Part shown: one piece after another, positions 37,976-46,697 of the stretch | How the letters are laid out: each line of letters opens with the position of its first letter | Numbering within the stretch: position 1 is the stretch's first letter | Program-made: the position numbers and the translations under genes | Notes under the pieces: generated by a model | The model's input: the letters and a program-made list of their open reading frames with translations, nothing else | Told to the model about the DNA's origin: nothing | The model's database searches: none | Source of the DNA: Pragia fontium DSM 5563 = ATCC 49100 | Lineage (GTDB): Bacteria; Pseudomonadota; Gammaproteobacteria; Enterobacterales; Enterobacteriaceae | DNA length: 64,000 nucleotides | NCBI RefSeq assembly: GCF_900112475.1 | Contig: NZ_FOLW01000002.1 | Location: 240,901 to 304,900 of the forward strand | Direction: 5' to 3'

Positions 37976-39040
37976 TTGAATACGACAAATCAACAAGCGA
38001 ATACAAATTTTGTAGAGCTGAAGAATATTAATAAGAGTTTTGGTAAAAATACCGTGATTGATCGGCTGGATCTGGCGATTCCTCAGGGGCATTTAGTCAC
38101 TCTGTTAGGGCCATCTGGATGCGGTAAAACCACCATACTTCGCTTAGTTGCCGGATTAGAAAAGCCAACCTCCGGCCAGATTTTTATCGATGGCGAGGAC
38201 GTGACCGAGCGTTCCATCCAGCAGCGTGATATCTGTATGGTGTTCCAGTCCTATGCGCTGTTTCCTCATTTATCGCTGGGGGACAACATTGGTTATGGTC
38301 TGAAAATGCTGCGTTTACCGAAAGATGAAATTAATCAGCGGGTGAAAGAAGCATTAACACTGGTGGATCTGGACGGATTTGAAGACCGTTTTGTCGATCA
38401 AATTTCTGGCGGTCAACAGCAGCGAGTTGCTTTGGCACGCGCGCTGATACTGAAACCTAAGGTGCTGTTGTTTGATGAACCATTGAGTAACCTTGACGCC
38501 AACCTGCGTCGCAGTATGCGCGATAAGATTAGAGAGCTTCAGCAGCAGTTCAATATTACTTCACTGTATGTGACGCACGATCAGAGCGAGGCTTTTGCCG
38601 TTTCTGATACCGTGCTGGTGATGAATAAGGGCAAAATTATGCAGCTCGGTGAACCTAAGCAGCTTTATCGCCAACCGGCATCACGCTTTATGGCTAACTT
38701 TATGGGAGATGCCAATATTTTCCCCGCTGAGTTGTTAACCGATTGTGTGGATATTTTTGGCTATCGTATTGCACGTCCAAAAGAGTTTGGTCAACTAACA
38801 GGGCATTACACCGTAGGGGTTCGGCCAGAGGCTATTGCACTGGTTGAAAATGGTGAAGAGAGTCAGAAGTGCCAGGTGGTTAGCGTGGCTTATATGGGCC
38901 CTCAGTATGAGGTGTCCGTAGATTGGCATGGGCAGACCTTACTGCTCCAGGTAAATGCCATACAGTTAGCGCCGGAAGCTGGCGATCATTACTACCTGCA
39001 TATTCATCCTCACGGGATGTTTATATTGCCGGAAGAATGA
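37976..39040 (+). CDS. afuC: AfuC-like ABC transporter ATPase
   Basis: 354 residues from a TTG start at 37976, chosen because GGAGTG lies about 6 nt upstream and the family homology begins a few residues later ([12 protein letters not shown]). Longer starts would run back into afuB. Walker A is GPSGCGKTT, the signature is [14 protein letters not shown], Walker B is [12 protein letters not shown], and the H-loop is in [11 protein letters not shown]-terminal TOBE-type domain (about 240-354) fits the CUT1/Fe3+ family. It powers the AfuAB transporter. Confidence 0.92.
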   Translation: MNTTNQQANTNFVELKNINKSFGKNTVIDRLDLAIPQGHLVTLLGPSGCGKTTILRLVAGLEKPTSGQIFIDGEDVTERSIQQRDICMVFQSYALFPHLSLGDNIGYGLKMLRLPKDEINQRVKEALTLVDLDGFEDRFVDQISGGQQQRVALARALILKPKVLLFDEPLSNLDANLRRSMRDKIRELQQQFNITSLYVTHDQSEAFAVSDTVLVMNKGKIMQLGEPKQLYRQPASRFMANFMGDANIFPAELLTDCVDIFGYRIARPKEFGQLTGHYTVGVRPEAIALVENGEESQKCQVVSVAYMGPQYEVSVDWHGQTLLLQVNAIQLAPEAGDHYYLHIHPHGMFILPEE

Positions 39041-39082
39041 GGCTGTTTTGCCAGATCGATTTAATATGGTGATTGATTAATA

Positions 39083-39110
39083 ACGGGCCCGAAAGGGCCC
39101 GTCTTGTTTT
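39083..39110 (+). terminator. Terminator of the uhp-afu operon
   Basis: ACGGGCCC, loop GAAA, GGGCCCGT (39083-39102), followed by CTTGTTTT. A very stable tetraloop hairpin. Confidence 0.88.
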
Positions 39111-39216
39111 CAACCGATATTAATTGAGTTTGGCTGATTTAAAACCGATATAATAAGCTCATCTTGGCAGAGGACTGCGATTGTCCAATCAATGTAGGGT
39201 GTTGAAAGAGATAACG

Positions 39217-39975
39217 ATGCTGAATAAAGAATTAGAAAACTTGCTGAATAACGAACTGAAGGTGCGGCGTTTTCGTGACTATGCCCCTAATGGCCTACAG
39301 GTACAGGGAAAGTCAGAGATTAAACGCATTGTGACCGGCGTAACGGCTTGTCAGGCACTGCTGGATGTGGCGGTAGAGCTGAAGGCCGATGCGGTGTTGG
39401 TGCATCATGGTTATTTCTGGAAAAATGATGAGCCGGTGATTACCGGAATGATGCATAAGCGGCTAAAAACCCTGTTAAGCCATGATATTAATTTGTATGG
39501 CTATCATTTGCCGCTGGATGCCCATCCCATCATGGGAAATAACGCATTGCTGGCTAGCGAACTGGGCATCAATAATCTCGGTCCAATTGACCCGGATAGC
39601 CTGGATTGTTTGATATGGCACGGTGAATTGACCGCGCCAGAAAGCGGTGCGGCACTGGCCCAGCGGATTACCCATCGTTTAGGGCGCGAACCGCTGCACT
39701 GTGGTGATAACGCACCGGCAGAAATTCGTCGTATCGCCTGGTGTACCGGCGGTGGGCAAGACTATATCAAAGAAGCGGCAGAGCGCGGTTTTGATGCTTT
39801 TATTACCGGTGAAGTTTCTGAGCGTACTATCCATATTGCGCGTGAAATGGGCATTCATTTCTATTCCGCCGGCCACCATGCAACGGAACGCTATGGTATT
39901 AAAGCGCTGGGAGAGTGGCTGGCTCAGGAACACCAGTTTGACGTTAGCTTTATTGATATTGATAATCCAGTTTGA
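39217..39975 (+). CDS. ybgI: YbgI, NIF3-family dinuclear metal-binding protein
   Basis: 252 residues from the ATG at 39217, which fits the family start (LNKELENLLN) and has GAAAGAG upstream. It is a NIF3/DUF34 toroidal hexamer with a dinuclear metal site. Visible ligands are the HH pair in VLVHHGYFWK near residue 62, Asp in HLPLDAHP near 99, and the His/Glu in SAGHHATERYG near 215. Its biological role is unsettled; GTP cyclohydrolase-like activity has been proposed for relatives. In E. coli pxpBCA follows before nei; that operon is missing here. Confidence 0.94.
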   Translation: MLNKELENLLNNELKVRRFRDYAPNGLQVQGKSEIKRIVTGVTACQALLDVAVELKADAVLVHHGYFWKNDEPVITGMMHKRLKTLLSHDINLYGYHLPLDAHPIMGNNALLASELGINNLGPIDPDSLDCLIWHGELTAPESGAALAQRITHRLGREPLHCGDNAPAEIRRIAWCTGGGQDYIKEAAERGFDAFITGEVSERTIHIAREMGIHFYSAGHHATERYGIKALGEWLAQEHQFDVSFIDIDNPV

Positions 39976-40033
39976 CCCTTGATTGAATAAACGCCTTGTC
40001 TGACCGACTGTACGCTGAACTTAAGGAGATAGT

Positions 40034-40825
40034 ATGCCAGAAGGACCTGAAATTCGTCGGGCGGCAGATAAGCTGGTCGATGCGGTGGAAGGGAAAGTAT
40101 TAACTCATGTGTGGTTTGCTTTCCCTGAACTAAAAAGCTATCAGCCAAAACTTGTTGGTCAAACGGTGACATCCATTGAGACCCGCGGGAAGGCGTTATT
40201 AACCCACTTTTCCGCAGGTTTGACGATGTACAGCCATAATCAGCTGTATGGATTATGGCAAGTGACCGGGGCAGGGGAACGACCAGAAACCAAGCGTGAT
40301 TTACGCGTTGCGTTGGAGACGGCCGATAAAGCTATTCTGCTTTACAGCGCCTCAGATATTGAAGTCGGGGCAACAGAAGAGATTCTTCAACACCCATTTT
40401 TACAGCGTATCGGTCCTGATGTGTTGGATGTGACCCTAACCGAGTCCGACATTAGCGCTCGTTTGTTGGATAAAAAATTCCGCCGTAAGCAGTTGGGGGG
40501 AATGCTACTCGATCAGGCGTTTTTGGCCGGTTTAGGTAACTATCTTCGGGCTGAAATTTTATGGGATGCCGGATTATTACCCCATCATAAACCGGAAGAT
40601 TTAACCACACAGCAACTGGAATACTTGGCTCATGCTCTGCTGACTATTCCTCGTCTGTCTTACCAGACTCGTGGTGAAGCCGATCCTAATCATCATCATG
40701 GTGCGTTATTTGAGTTCCATGTTTTTAGCCGGGATGGATTAGCCTGCCATCGCTGCGGCAGCGAAATTCAAAAATCCTCACTCTCTTCCCGCCCCTTTTT
40801 CTATTGCCCCGGATGTCAGCACTAA
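40034..40825 (+). CDS. nei: Endonuclease VIII
   Basis: Base-excision repair glycosylase/AP lyase for oxidised pyrimidines. 263 residues, as in E. coli. The catalytic N-terminal Pro-Glu is in [12 protein letters not shown], and the conserved Lys is in [16 protein letters not shown]. The helix-two-turn-helix lies near 160-180 ([16 protein letters not shown]). The C-terminal zinc finger has CHRCG and CPGC. It lies 58 nt after ybgI and is probably co-transcribed. Confidence 0.96.
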   Translation: MPEGPEIRRAADKLVDAVEGKVLTHVWFAFPELKSYQPKLVGQTVTSIETRGKALLTHFSAGLTMYSHNQLYGLWQVTGAGERPETKRDLRVALETADKAILLYSASDIEVGATEEILQHPFLQRIGPDVLDVTLTESDISARLLDKKFRRKQLGGMLLDQAFLAGLGNYLRAEILWDAGLLPHHKPEDLTTQQLEYLAHALLTIPRLSYQTRGEADPNHHHGALFEFHVFSRDGLACHRCGSEIQKSSLSSRPFFYCPGCQH

Positions 40826-40972
40826 CCCTAAAGTTATCTTCGATAATTAAATACTGACTCTGCTAATAATCAGTGAATGGTTATCATTGGCAAGTATCTA
40901 TTTCGGTTAACAAATCAATCACATACTTATCTAAAAAATTGACGATAATTTTTTACATGCTCGGTAAAAGCA

Positions 40973-40993
40973 ACATTTTGGTGGTCAAAATGT
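40973..40993. promoter_or_regulatory. Perfect inverted repeat upstream of phsA
   Basis: ACATTTTG (40973-40980), GTGGT, CAAAATGT (40986-40993), 69 nt before the phsA start. It looks like a dimeric repressor/activator site in the phs promoter region. It does not match the FNR consensus TTGAT-N4-ATCAA. The rest of 40826-41062 holds no gene. Confidence 0.45.
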
Positions 40994-41062
40994 CGAACCG
41001 ATCACCTCATTGTTTCATGTACCTCTTTATGATTAATTCAATAATCTAAAGCAGGAGGTCAT

Positions 41063-43342
41063 GTGAGCATTAATCGTCGTGATTTTATTAAAGGCGTGGG
41101 GATTAGCTGTGCAAGTTGTGCTGTAGGCAGCTTTTCTCCCGGCGCGTTAGCGCTGCAAAAGCCCGATAGATTGGATGGAAACAGTAAGTTAACCCCAAGC
41201 CTGTGCGAGATGTGTTCATTTCGCTGCCCAATACAGGCACAGGTCATTAATAATAAAACCGTTTTTATTCAGGGAAATACCCATGCGCAGCATCAGGGCT
41301 CGCGGATTTGTGCCAGAGGAGGCAGTGGCGTTAGCCTGATTAACGATCCCCACCGCATTGTGCAACCGATGAAGCGCAAAGGGCCGAGAGGAGGTGGGGA
41401 ATGGGAGGTTATTAGTTGGCAACAGGCCTATCAGGAAATAGCCGAAAAGCTTAACCAGATTAAGCAAAATCACGCTGCGGAAAGTGTCGCATTCTCTTCC
41501 AAGTCCGGTTCTTTATCTTCCCATTTATTTCATCTTGCGGCGGCCTTCGGTTCGCCAAATACCTTCACCCACGCGACGACCTGTCCGGCCGGTAAAGCCA
41601 TTGCGGCTCAGGTCATGATGGGGGGCGATCTGGCGATGGATCTGGCCGATACCCGTTATATGTTGGCGTTCGGTCATAATCTGTATGAAGGCATTGAAGT
41701 TGCAGATACTCATGAAATGATGACCGCTCAGGAGAGAGGTGCCAAAGTAGTGAGCTTTGATCCTCGACTCTCTGTTTTTTCCAGTAAAGCCGATGAATGG
41801 CACGCCATTCGACCCGGCGGTGATTTACCAGTATTGATGGCAATGTGTCAGGTATTGATCGCTGAAAACCTCTATGACCAAGCTTTTATTGCACGTTACA
41901 CCACTGGCTTTGAGCAGTTGGCTGAGTCCCTGAAAGAGGTGACGCCAGAGTGGGCGCAGCAGCATTCGGACGTACCTGCGGAGGTGATTCGCCGTATTGC
42001 TCGGGAAATCGCCGCTCAGGCACCTCATGTGATTGTTAATCCCGGCCATCGCGCCACTTATAACAAAGAAGAACTGGACATGCGCCGGATGATCTTTGTG
42101 ATGAATGCCTTGCTGGGCTCGATAGAGCGTAAGGGCGGGTTATATCAGAAAAAAAATGCGGAGAAATATAATAAGCTGGCGGGTGAGGCGGTTGCGCCTG
42201 TCTTGGCTAAGCCTGGCGTCAAAGGTATGCCGGAAATTACGACTAAGCGAATTGATGCGATAGCACCGGCGTTTAAATATATCAATAAAGGCGGCGGCAT
42301 CGTTCAGAGCATTATCGATGCGGTGGAAACTGAGAAGCCTTATCCAGTTAAAGCTTGGATCATGTCACGCCATAATCCTCTACAAACCGTCTCTTGTCGT
42401 CCGGAACTGGTAAAAACCCTTGAGAAACTCGATCTGGTGGTGAGCTGTGATGTTTATCTCAGTGAAAGTGCCGCCTACGCAGATTACTTGCTGCCGGAAT
42501 CAACTTATCTGGAGCGGGATGAGGAAATTTCAGATGTCTCTGGTTTAAATCCGGCTTATGCGGTACGTCAGCAGTTGGTGAAACCCATTGGTAACACCAA
42601 GCCCAGCTGGATGATTTGGCAGGAGTTAGGGGCTGAGCTTGGCTTAAGTCAATATTTCCCATGGAAAGATATGGCGACCCGCCAGTTGTTTCAGGCTAAT
42701 GGCAATGAGGATTTTTATCGGCAAATTCATCAGAAGGGGTATCTGGAATATGGTATTCCGCTGTTGTTGCGCGAGCCTGATTCAGTCAGTGAATTTGTTC
42801 GCACTTATCCAGCCTCAGCATCACGCTTATCTGATGACGGTACTTTCGCGCAAGAACTGAAGTTTAAATCTCCAAGCGGTTTGATTGAGCTTTATTCCGA
42901 ATCTCTGGAAGGCATGGCTTCAGGCTACGGCGTACCTCGCTATCGCAATTTCCCATTGAAAAAAGACAACCAACTCTATTTTATTCAGGGCAAAGTGGCG
43001 GTCCATACCAACGGTGCAACCCAATATGTTCCCCTGCTTTCTGAACTGATGTGGGATAACCCAGTCTGGATTCACCCACAAACCGCCAAAGATCGAGGCA
43101 TTAAAACCGGCGATTTTGTCTGGTTGGAGAATGAGATCGGTAAGGAAAAAGGCCGGGCACTGGTAACGCCAGCGATCAGACCCGATACGTTGTTTGTCTA
43201 TATGGGCTTTGGTGCTAAAGCCGGCGCTAAAACAGAAGCCACCACGCACGGTATTCACTGCGGCAATTTATTGCCCCATGAAATCAGCCCGGTTTGTGGT
43301 ACAGACGTTCATACATCGGGTGTTCAGTTGAGTCGCGGTTAA
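41063..43342 (+). CDS. phsA: Thiosulfate reductase molybdopterin subunit
   Basis: 759-residue catalytic subunit (Salmonella PhsA 758) reducing thiosulfate to sulfide and sulfite. The Tat signal starts INRRDFIKGVG. The N-terminal [4Fe-4S] ligands are Cys48, Cys51, Cys55 (CEMCSFRC) and Cys83 (ICARGG). The likely Mo ligand is Cys174 in ATTCPAGK. The mature enzyme is expected on the periplasmic face. The start is a GTG with GGAGG 4-5 nt upstream; an ATG two bases earlier is out of frame and followed at once by TGA. It heads phsABC. In an enteric bacterium this operon gives the H2S-positive phenotype. Confidence 0.95.
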   Translation: MSINRRDFIKGVGISCASCAVGSFSPGALALQKPDRLDGNSKLTPSLCEMCSFRCPIQAQVINNKTVFIQGNTHAQHQGSRICARGGSGVSLINDPHRIVQPMKRKGPRGGGEWEVISWQQAYQEIAEKLNQIKQNHAAESVAFSSKSGSLSSHLFHLAAAFGSPNTFTHATTCPAGKAIAAQVMMGGDLAMDLADTRYMLAFGHNLYEGIEVADTHEMMTAQERGAKVVSFDPRLSVFSSKADEWHAIRPGGDLPVLMAMCQVLIAENLYDQAFIARYTTGFEQLAESLKEVTPEWAQQHSDVPAEVIRRIAREIAAQAPHVIVNPGHRATYNKEELDMRRMIFVMNALLGSIERKGGLYQKKNAEKYNKLAGEAVAPVLAKPGVKGMPEITTKRIDAIAPAFKYINKGGGIVQSIIDAVETEKPYPVKAWIMSRHNPLQTVSCRPELVKTLEKLDLVVSCDVYLSESAAYADYLLPESTYLERDEEISDVSGLNPAYAVRQQLVKPIGNTKPSWMIWQELGAELGLSQYFPWKDMATRQLFQANGNEDFYRQIHQKGYLEYGIPLLLREPDSVSEFVRTYPASASRLSDDGTFAQELKFKSPSGLIELYSESLEGMASGYGVPRYRNFPLKKDNQLYFIQGKVAVHTNGATQYVPLLSELMWDNPVWIHPQTAKDRGIKTGDFVWLENEIGKEKGRALVTPAIRPDTLFVYMGFGAKAGAKTEATTHGIHCGNLLPHEISPVCGTDVHTSGVQLSRG

Positions 43343-43355
43343 GTGGGAGTAAGCA

Positions 43356-43928
43356 ATGAATATGAATCATTATGTCATGCTACATGACGAAAAACGCTGC
43401 ATAGGCTGCCAGGCTTGTACCGTGGCATGTAAAGTTATCAATGATATTCCCGAGGGCTACAGTCGTCTTCAGGTGCAGATACGGGGCCCTGAAGAGAGTA
43501 AACAGGGGATGCATTTCCAGTTTTTCCGCGTTTCCTGCCAACATTGTGAAGATGCTCCTTGCGTCTCCGCCTGTCCTACCGGTGCCTCTTATCGTGATGA
43601 AAATGGCATTGTTCAGGTGGATAACAAAAAGTGTATTGGCTGTGATTATTGCATCGCTGCCTGTCCTTACCAGGTGCGTTATCTGAATCCTCAAACGCTG
43701 GCAGCAGATAAATGTAATTTCTGTTCTGATAGTCGTTTATCTCAGGGGCTTGAACCGGCTTGTGTCAGTGTTTGTCCAACGGATGCATTGCATTTTGGTC
43801 GGGCAAATCAACCGGAGGTTCAGCGCTGGATTCAGCAGTATGACGCTTATCAATATCAATTGGACAAAGTCGGGAAGCCCAGCTTGTTCCGTCGCAGAGA
43901 AATTCATCAGGAGACCAAATATGAATAG
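43356..43928 (+). CDS. phsB: Thiosulfate reductase iron-sulfur subunit
   Basis: 190-residue ferredoxin-like electron-transfer subunit, with cysteine groups [43 protein letters not shown] and CNFCSD plus CVSVCPTDA. These are enough for four [4Fe-4S] clusters, as in PhsB/NrfC/DmsB relatives. It passes electrons from PhsC to PhsA. It lies 13 nt after phsA with GGGAG before the ATG, and its last 8 nt overlap the phsC start. Confidence 0.95.
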   Translation: MNMNHYVMLHDEKRCIGCQACTVACKVINDIPEGYSRLQVQIRGPEESKQGMHFQFFRVSCQHCEDAPCVSACPTGASYRDENGIVQVDNKKCIGCDYCIAACPYQVRYLNPQTLAADKCNFCSDSRLSQGLEPACVSVCPTDALHFGRANQPEVQRWIQQYDAYQYQLDKVGKPSLFRRREIHQETKYE

Positions 43929-44682
43929 CATATGGGGAGCTGAATTACGCTATACGCCGGACTACTGGCCGGTTTGGTTGATCGTTGCCGGAATGATGGT
44001 GGTCGGGTTATTGGCTGTGTTGATACTGCATGGTTTGCTGCGTTACTGGCTGACTCCACCCACACATCCAGCAGGTGAGGAGAGAGCTTATCTCTATTCC
44101 AAAGCAATTCGTTGTTGGCACTGGGGAAATGCTTTGCTGTTTATTTTACTGTTATTAAGCGGTCTGTTAGGGCATTTCGCTATTGGTAATATTGTTGCGA
44201 TGGTGACCCTACACCAGATCTGTGGCTATATTTTATTGGTGTTTTGGTTAGGTTTTATCATCATCAATTTATTCAGTCGCAACGGTGTGCATTATCGTAT
44301 TCAGTGGCGTGGACTGCTTGCGCGCAGCGTCCGGCAAACCCGATTTTATCTGTATGGCATTATGAAAGGTGAACCTCATCCTTTTGCCGCAGATGTAACC
44401 AGTAAGTTTAATCCACTACAACAATTGGCCTATATTGGTGTGATGTTCGGCTTGTTACCGCTATTGTTGATTAGCGGGTTTCTGTGCCTGTTCCCTGACG
44501 TTCTGGGTTATGGCTATTGGATGCTGAAAGCCCATTTTATTTTGGCGATAGCCGGGCTGCTGTTCATTTGCGGGCATATTTATTTGTGTACCACGGGTGA
44601 TACGCCAACCCAAACCTTCAGAAGTATGGTGGATGGCTATCATCGACACTGGAAACATGGTGATAAGACGACGCTGAAATAA
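43921..44682 (+). CDS. phsC: Thiosulfate reductase cytochrome b subunit
   Basis: 253-residue membrane anchor and diheme cytochrome b that oxidises quinol. The start at 43921 ([17 protein letters not shown]) matches the Salmonella PhsC N-terminus; longer readings into phsB are not credible. About five hydrophobic helices. Candidate heme histidines are in [28 protein letters not shown] and CGHIYLC. It ends the phs operon, before a bidirectional terminator shared with gltA. Confidence 0.94.
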   Translation: MNSIWGAELRYTPDYWPVWLIVAGMMVVGLLAVLILHGLLRYWLTPPTHPAGEERAYLYSKAIRCWHWGNALLFILLLLSGLLGHFAIGNIVAMVTLHQICGYILLVFWLGFIIINLFSRNGVHYRIQWRGLLARSVRQTRFYLYGIMKGEPHPFAADVTSKFNPLQQLAYIGVMFGLLPLLLISGFLCLFPDVLGYGYWMLKAHFILAIAGLLFICGHIYLCTTGDTPTQTFRSMVDGYHRHWKHGDKTTLK

Positions 44683-44697
44683 TGGATATGCTGATAT

Positions 44698-44728
44698 AAA
44701 AAATCCGGGATTATTCCCGGATTTTTTT
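44698..44728. terminator. Bidirectional terminator between phsC and gltA
   Basis: AAATCCGGGA (44701-44710), loop TTAT, TCCCGGATTT, flanked by A-run and T-run to 44728. Suits convergent phsABC and gltA. Confidence 0.9.
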
Positions 44729-44760
44729 GATGATGAATAACATCAAGTTTACTCAGGCGA

Positions 44761-46062
44761 CTAAGCCTTATTTTGGTGCTTAGGGATCTGAGAGTGGAAC
44801 TCTCGTTCAGTATAGCCATTGTAAAGCTGACGCGGACGGGCAATACGAATGCCGTCGGTGTACATTTCATTCCAGTGAGCAATCCAGCCGATAGTACGTG
44901 CAATGGCAAAGATCACGGTAAACATGGTGGTCGGAATGCCGATCGCTTTCAGGATAATACCAGAGTAGAAATCCACGTTTGGATACAGTTTTTTCTCGAT
45001 AAAGTACGGGTCATTCAGGGCGATTTTTTCCAGCTCCATGGCGACATCCAGCAGTTCATCGCTCAGATTGAGTTCTTTTAACACTTCATGGCAGCTTTCA
45101 CGCATCACGGTTGCACGTGGATCGTGGTTTTTATATACCCGATGTCCGAAGCCCATTAAGCGGAATGGGTCATCTTTATCTTTAGCTCTGGCGATAAATT
45201 CAGGAATGCGATCGACGGTACCAATCTCTTCCAGCATTTTCAGACAGGCTTCGTTGGCACCACCGTGGGCTGGTCCCCATAGAGAAGCGATACCGGCAGC
45301 AATACAGGCAAATGGGTTCGCACCGGAAGAGCCCGCGGTTCTGACGGTAGAGGTAGAAGCATTTTGTTCATGGTCGGCATGCAGAATCAGGATGCGATCC
45401 ATGGCGCGCTCAACTACCGGGTTCACCACATAGTCTTCACACGGGGTGGCAAACATCATATATAGGAAGTTGGCTGCATAGGAGAGGTCATTGCGCGGAT
45501 ACATAAACGGCTGACCGACAGAATATTTGTAACACATGGCTGCCACCGTCGGCATTTTCGACAGCAAACGGTATGCCGTTATTTCACGGTGGCGCTCATT
45601 ATGAACATCCAGCGAGTCGTGGTAGAACGCAGCTAATGCACCTGTTACACCACATAGCACCGCCATTGGGTGGGAGTCACGACGGAAACCCTGGAACAGA
45701 CGGGTAATCTGTTCATGAATCATGGTATGGCGATTGACGATATTTTTAAAGTCATCAAACTCTTTCGGCGTTGGGGTTTCACCGTATAAGAGAATATAGC
45801 AAACTTCTAAATAAGTAGAATTTTTGGCTAACTGGGCGATTGGATAGCCGCGATGTAATAAAACCCCTTCATTACCGTCAATAAACGTAATTTTTGATTC
45901 ACAGGATGCGGTAGAAAGGTAACCAGGGTCATAGGTAAAAAGCCCTTTGGAACCCAAGGTTCTGACATCTAAAACGTCTTCACCTAGCGAACCAGATAAT
46001 ATGGGTAGTTCAATACGCTTACCGTCATCAAAGACTAACGTCGCTTTTCTTTCTATAGCCAT
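44761..46062 (-). CDS. gltA: Citrate synthase (type II)
   Basis: Condenses acetyl-CoA and oxaloacetate, the entry step of the TCA cycle. 433 residues (E. coli 427), the hexameric NADH-inhibited type. Catalytic histidines are in [10 protein letters not shown] (near 265) and [13 protein letters not shown] (near 306), with the catalytic Asp in the IALNDPYF region. The N-terminal small domain [20 protein letters not shown] is present, and the C-terminal tail is slightly longer (PKHQNKA). It is divergent from sucA. In E. coli sdhCDAB lies between them; it is absent here. Confidence 0.96.
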   Translation of the reverse strand: MAIERKATLVFDDGKRIELPILSGSLGEDVLDVRTLGSKGLFTYDPGYLSTASCESKITFIDGNEGVLLHRGYPIAQLAKNSTYLEVCYILLYGETPTPKEFDDFKNIVNRHTMIHEQITRLFQGFRRDSHPMAVLCGVTGALAAFYHDSLDVHNERHREITAYRLLSKMPTVAAMCYKYSVGQPFMYPRNDLSYAANFLYMMFATPCEDYVVNPVVERAMDRILILHADHEQNASTSTVRTAGSSGANPFACIAAGIASLWGPAHGGANEACLKMLEEIGTVDRIPEFIARAKDKDDPFRLMGFGHRVYKNHDPRATVMRESCHEVLKELNLSDELLDVAMELEKIALNDPYFIEKKLYPNVDFYSGIILKAIGIPTTMFTVIFAIARTIGWIAHWNEMYTDGIRIARPRQLYNGYTEREFHSQIPKHQNKA

Positions 46063-46697
46063 GATTGTCTCCAGTTATAATTCAGGTTATGGGAGTTTGG
46101 CAATGCTTTAGCAGTAACACCTCAATTGCCTTTCCTATGATTAACTATCTAATACAGTTGCATAAATTTAGACCATCGTGAAGAGCAATTTTACTTTTTT
46201 TTTACAATTTAATATTGGGTTAGCAATTAATTAACATATTAGCTGACGCGATTCACATAAACTTATTGTTTTTAATGGTTTTTTTGTGGTTGTGATCGCT
46301 GTCACTATTTGGGGAAATTGTTATCAATCTGTTTTTATTTGAATTGTATTTGTAAAATGAGGCTTCTATACTCATGGACACTTCGAATCGGGATGTTGCA
46401 ACCCCGATGCAGAAAGAGCAGGTTATACCTCGTTGATTTAATATCATGGTTGGTTGCTTTTTAGTCATAACAATTTGATATCACAAAGGGTTATGCTCAG
46501 CAGGAATATCTGATATTAATAAAGGCGGACGTAGTAACTACAATAGTTTTACAAGTGCTGGATGAAAGTGAATCGAACAGCTCTCTTTTGACAGTCAATT
46601 ATCGATAGGCTTGTAGGCTTTTAGTAACAACGTGTTAAAGAGAGTGGCGAGTTCATATCGCAAACACACACTGAAGCATGAAGCTTAAGAGGTCATA
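46063..46697. promoter_or_regulatory. gltA-sucA divergent regulatory region with CRP site
   Basis: 635 nt without a convincing gene. A good CRP site, TGTGA-TCGCTG-TCACT (46291-46306), lies 228 nt from gltA and 391 nt from sucA. In E. coli the corresponding gap separates gltA from sdhC and carries CRP and ArcA control of the sdh-suc operon. Here the regulatory region appears to serve sucABCD directly. The 3' half (46380-46690) holds no ORF related to sdhCDAB that I could see. TAAGAGGT precedes the sucA ATG. Confidence 0.6.

Noticed and set aside
34782..39040. Ferric-iron ABC transporter (FbpABC)
   Set aside because: The paired C-terminal tyrosines of ferric-binding FbpA are not evident, and the uhpABC context favours sugar phosphates; iron is kept only as an alternative.
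46253..46468. 71-codon minus-strand ORF upstream of gltA
   Set aside because: Its composition reflects AT-rich intergenic DNA, and it overlaps the CRP site and promoter region.
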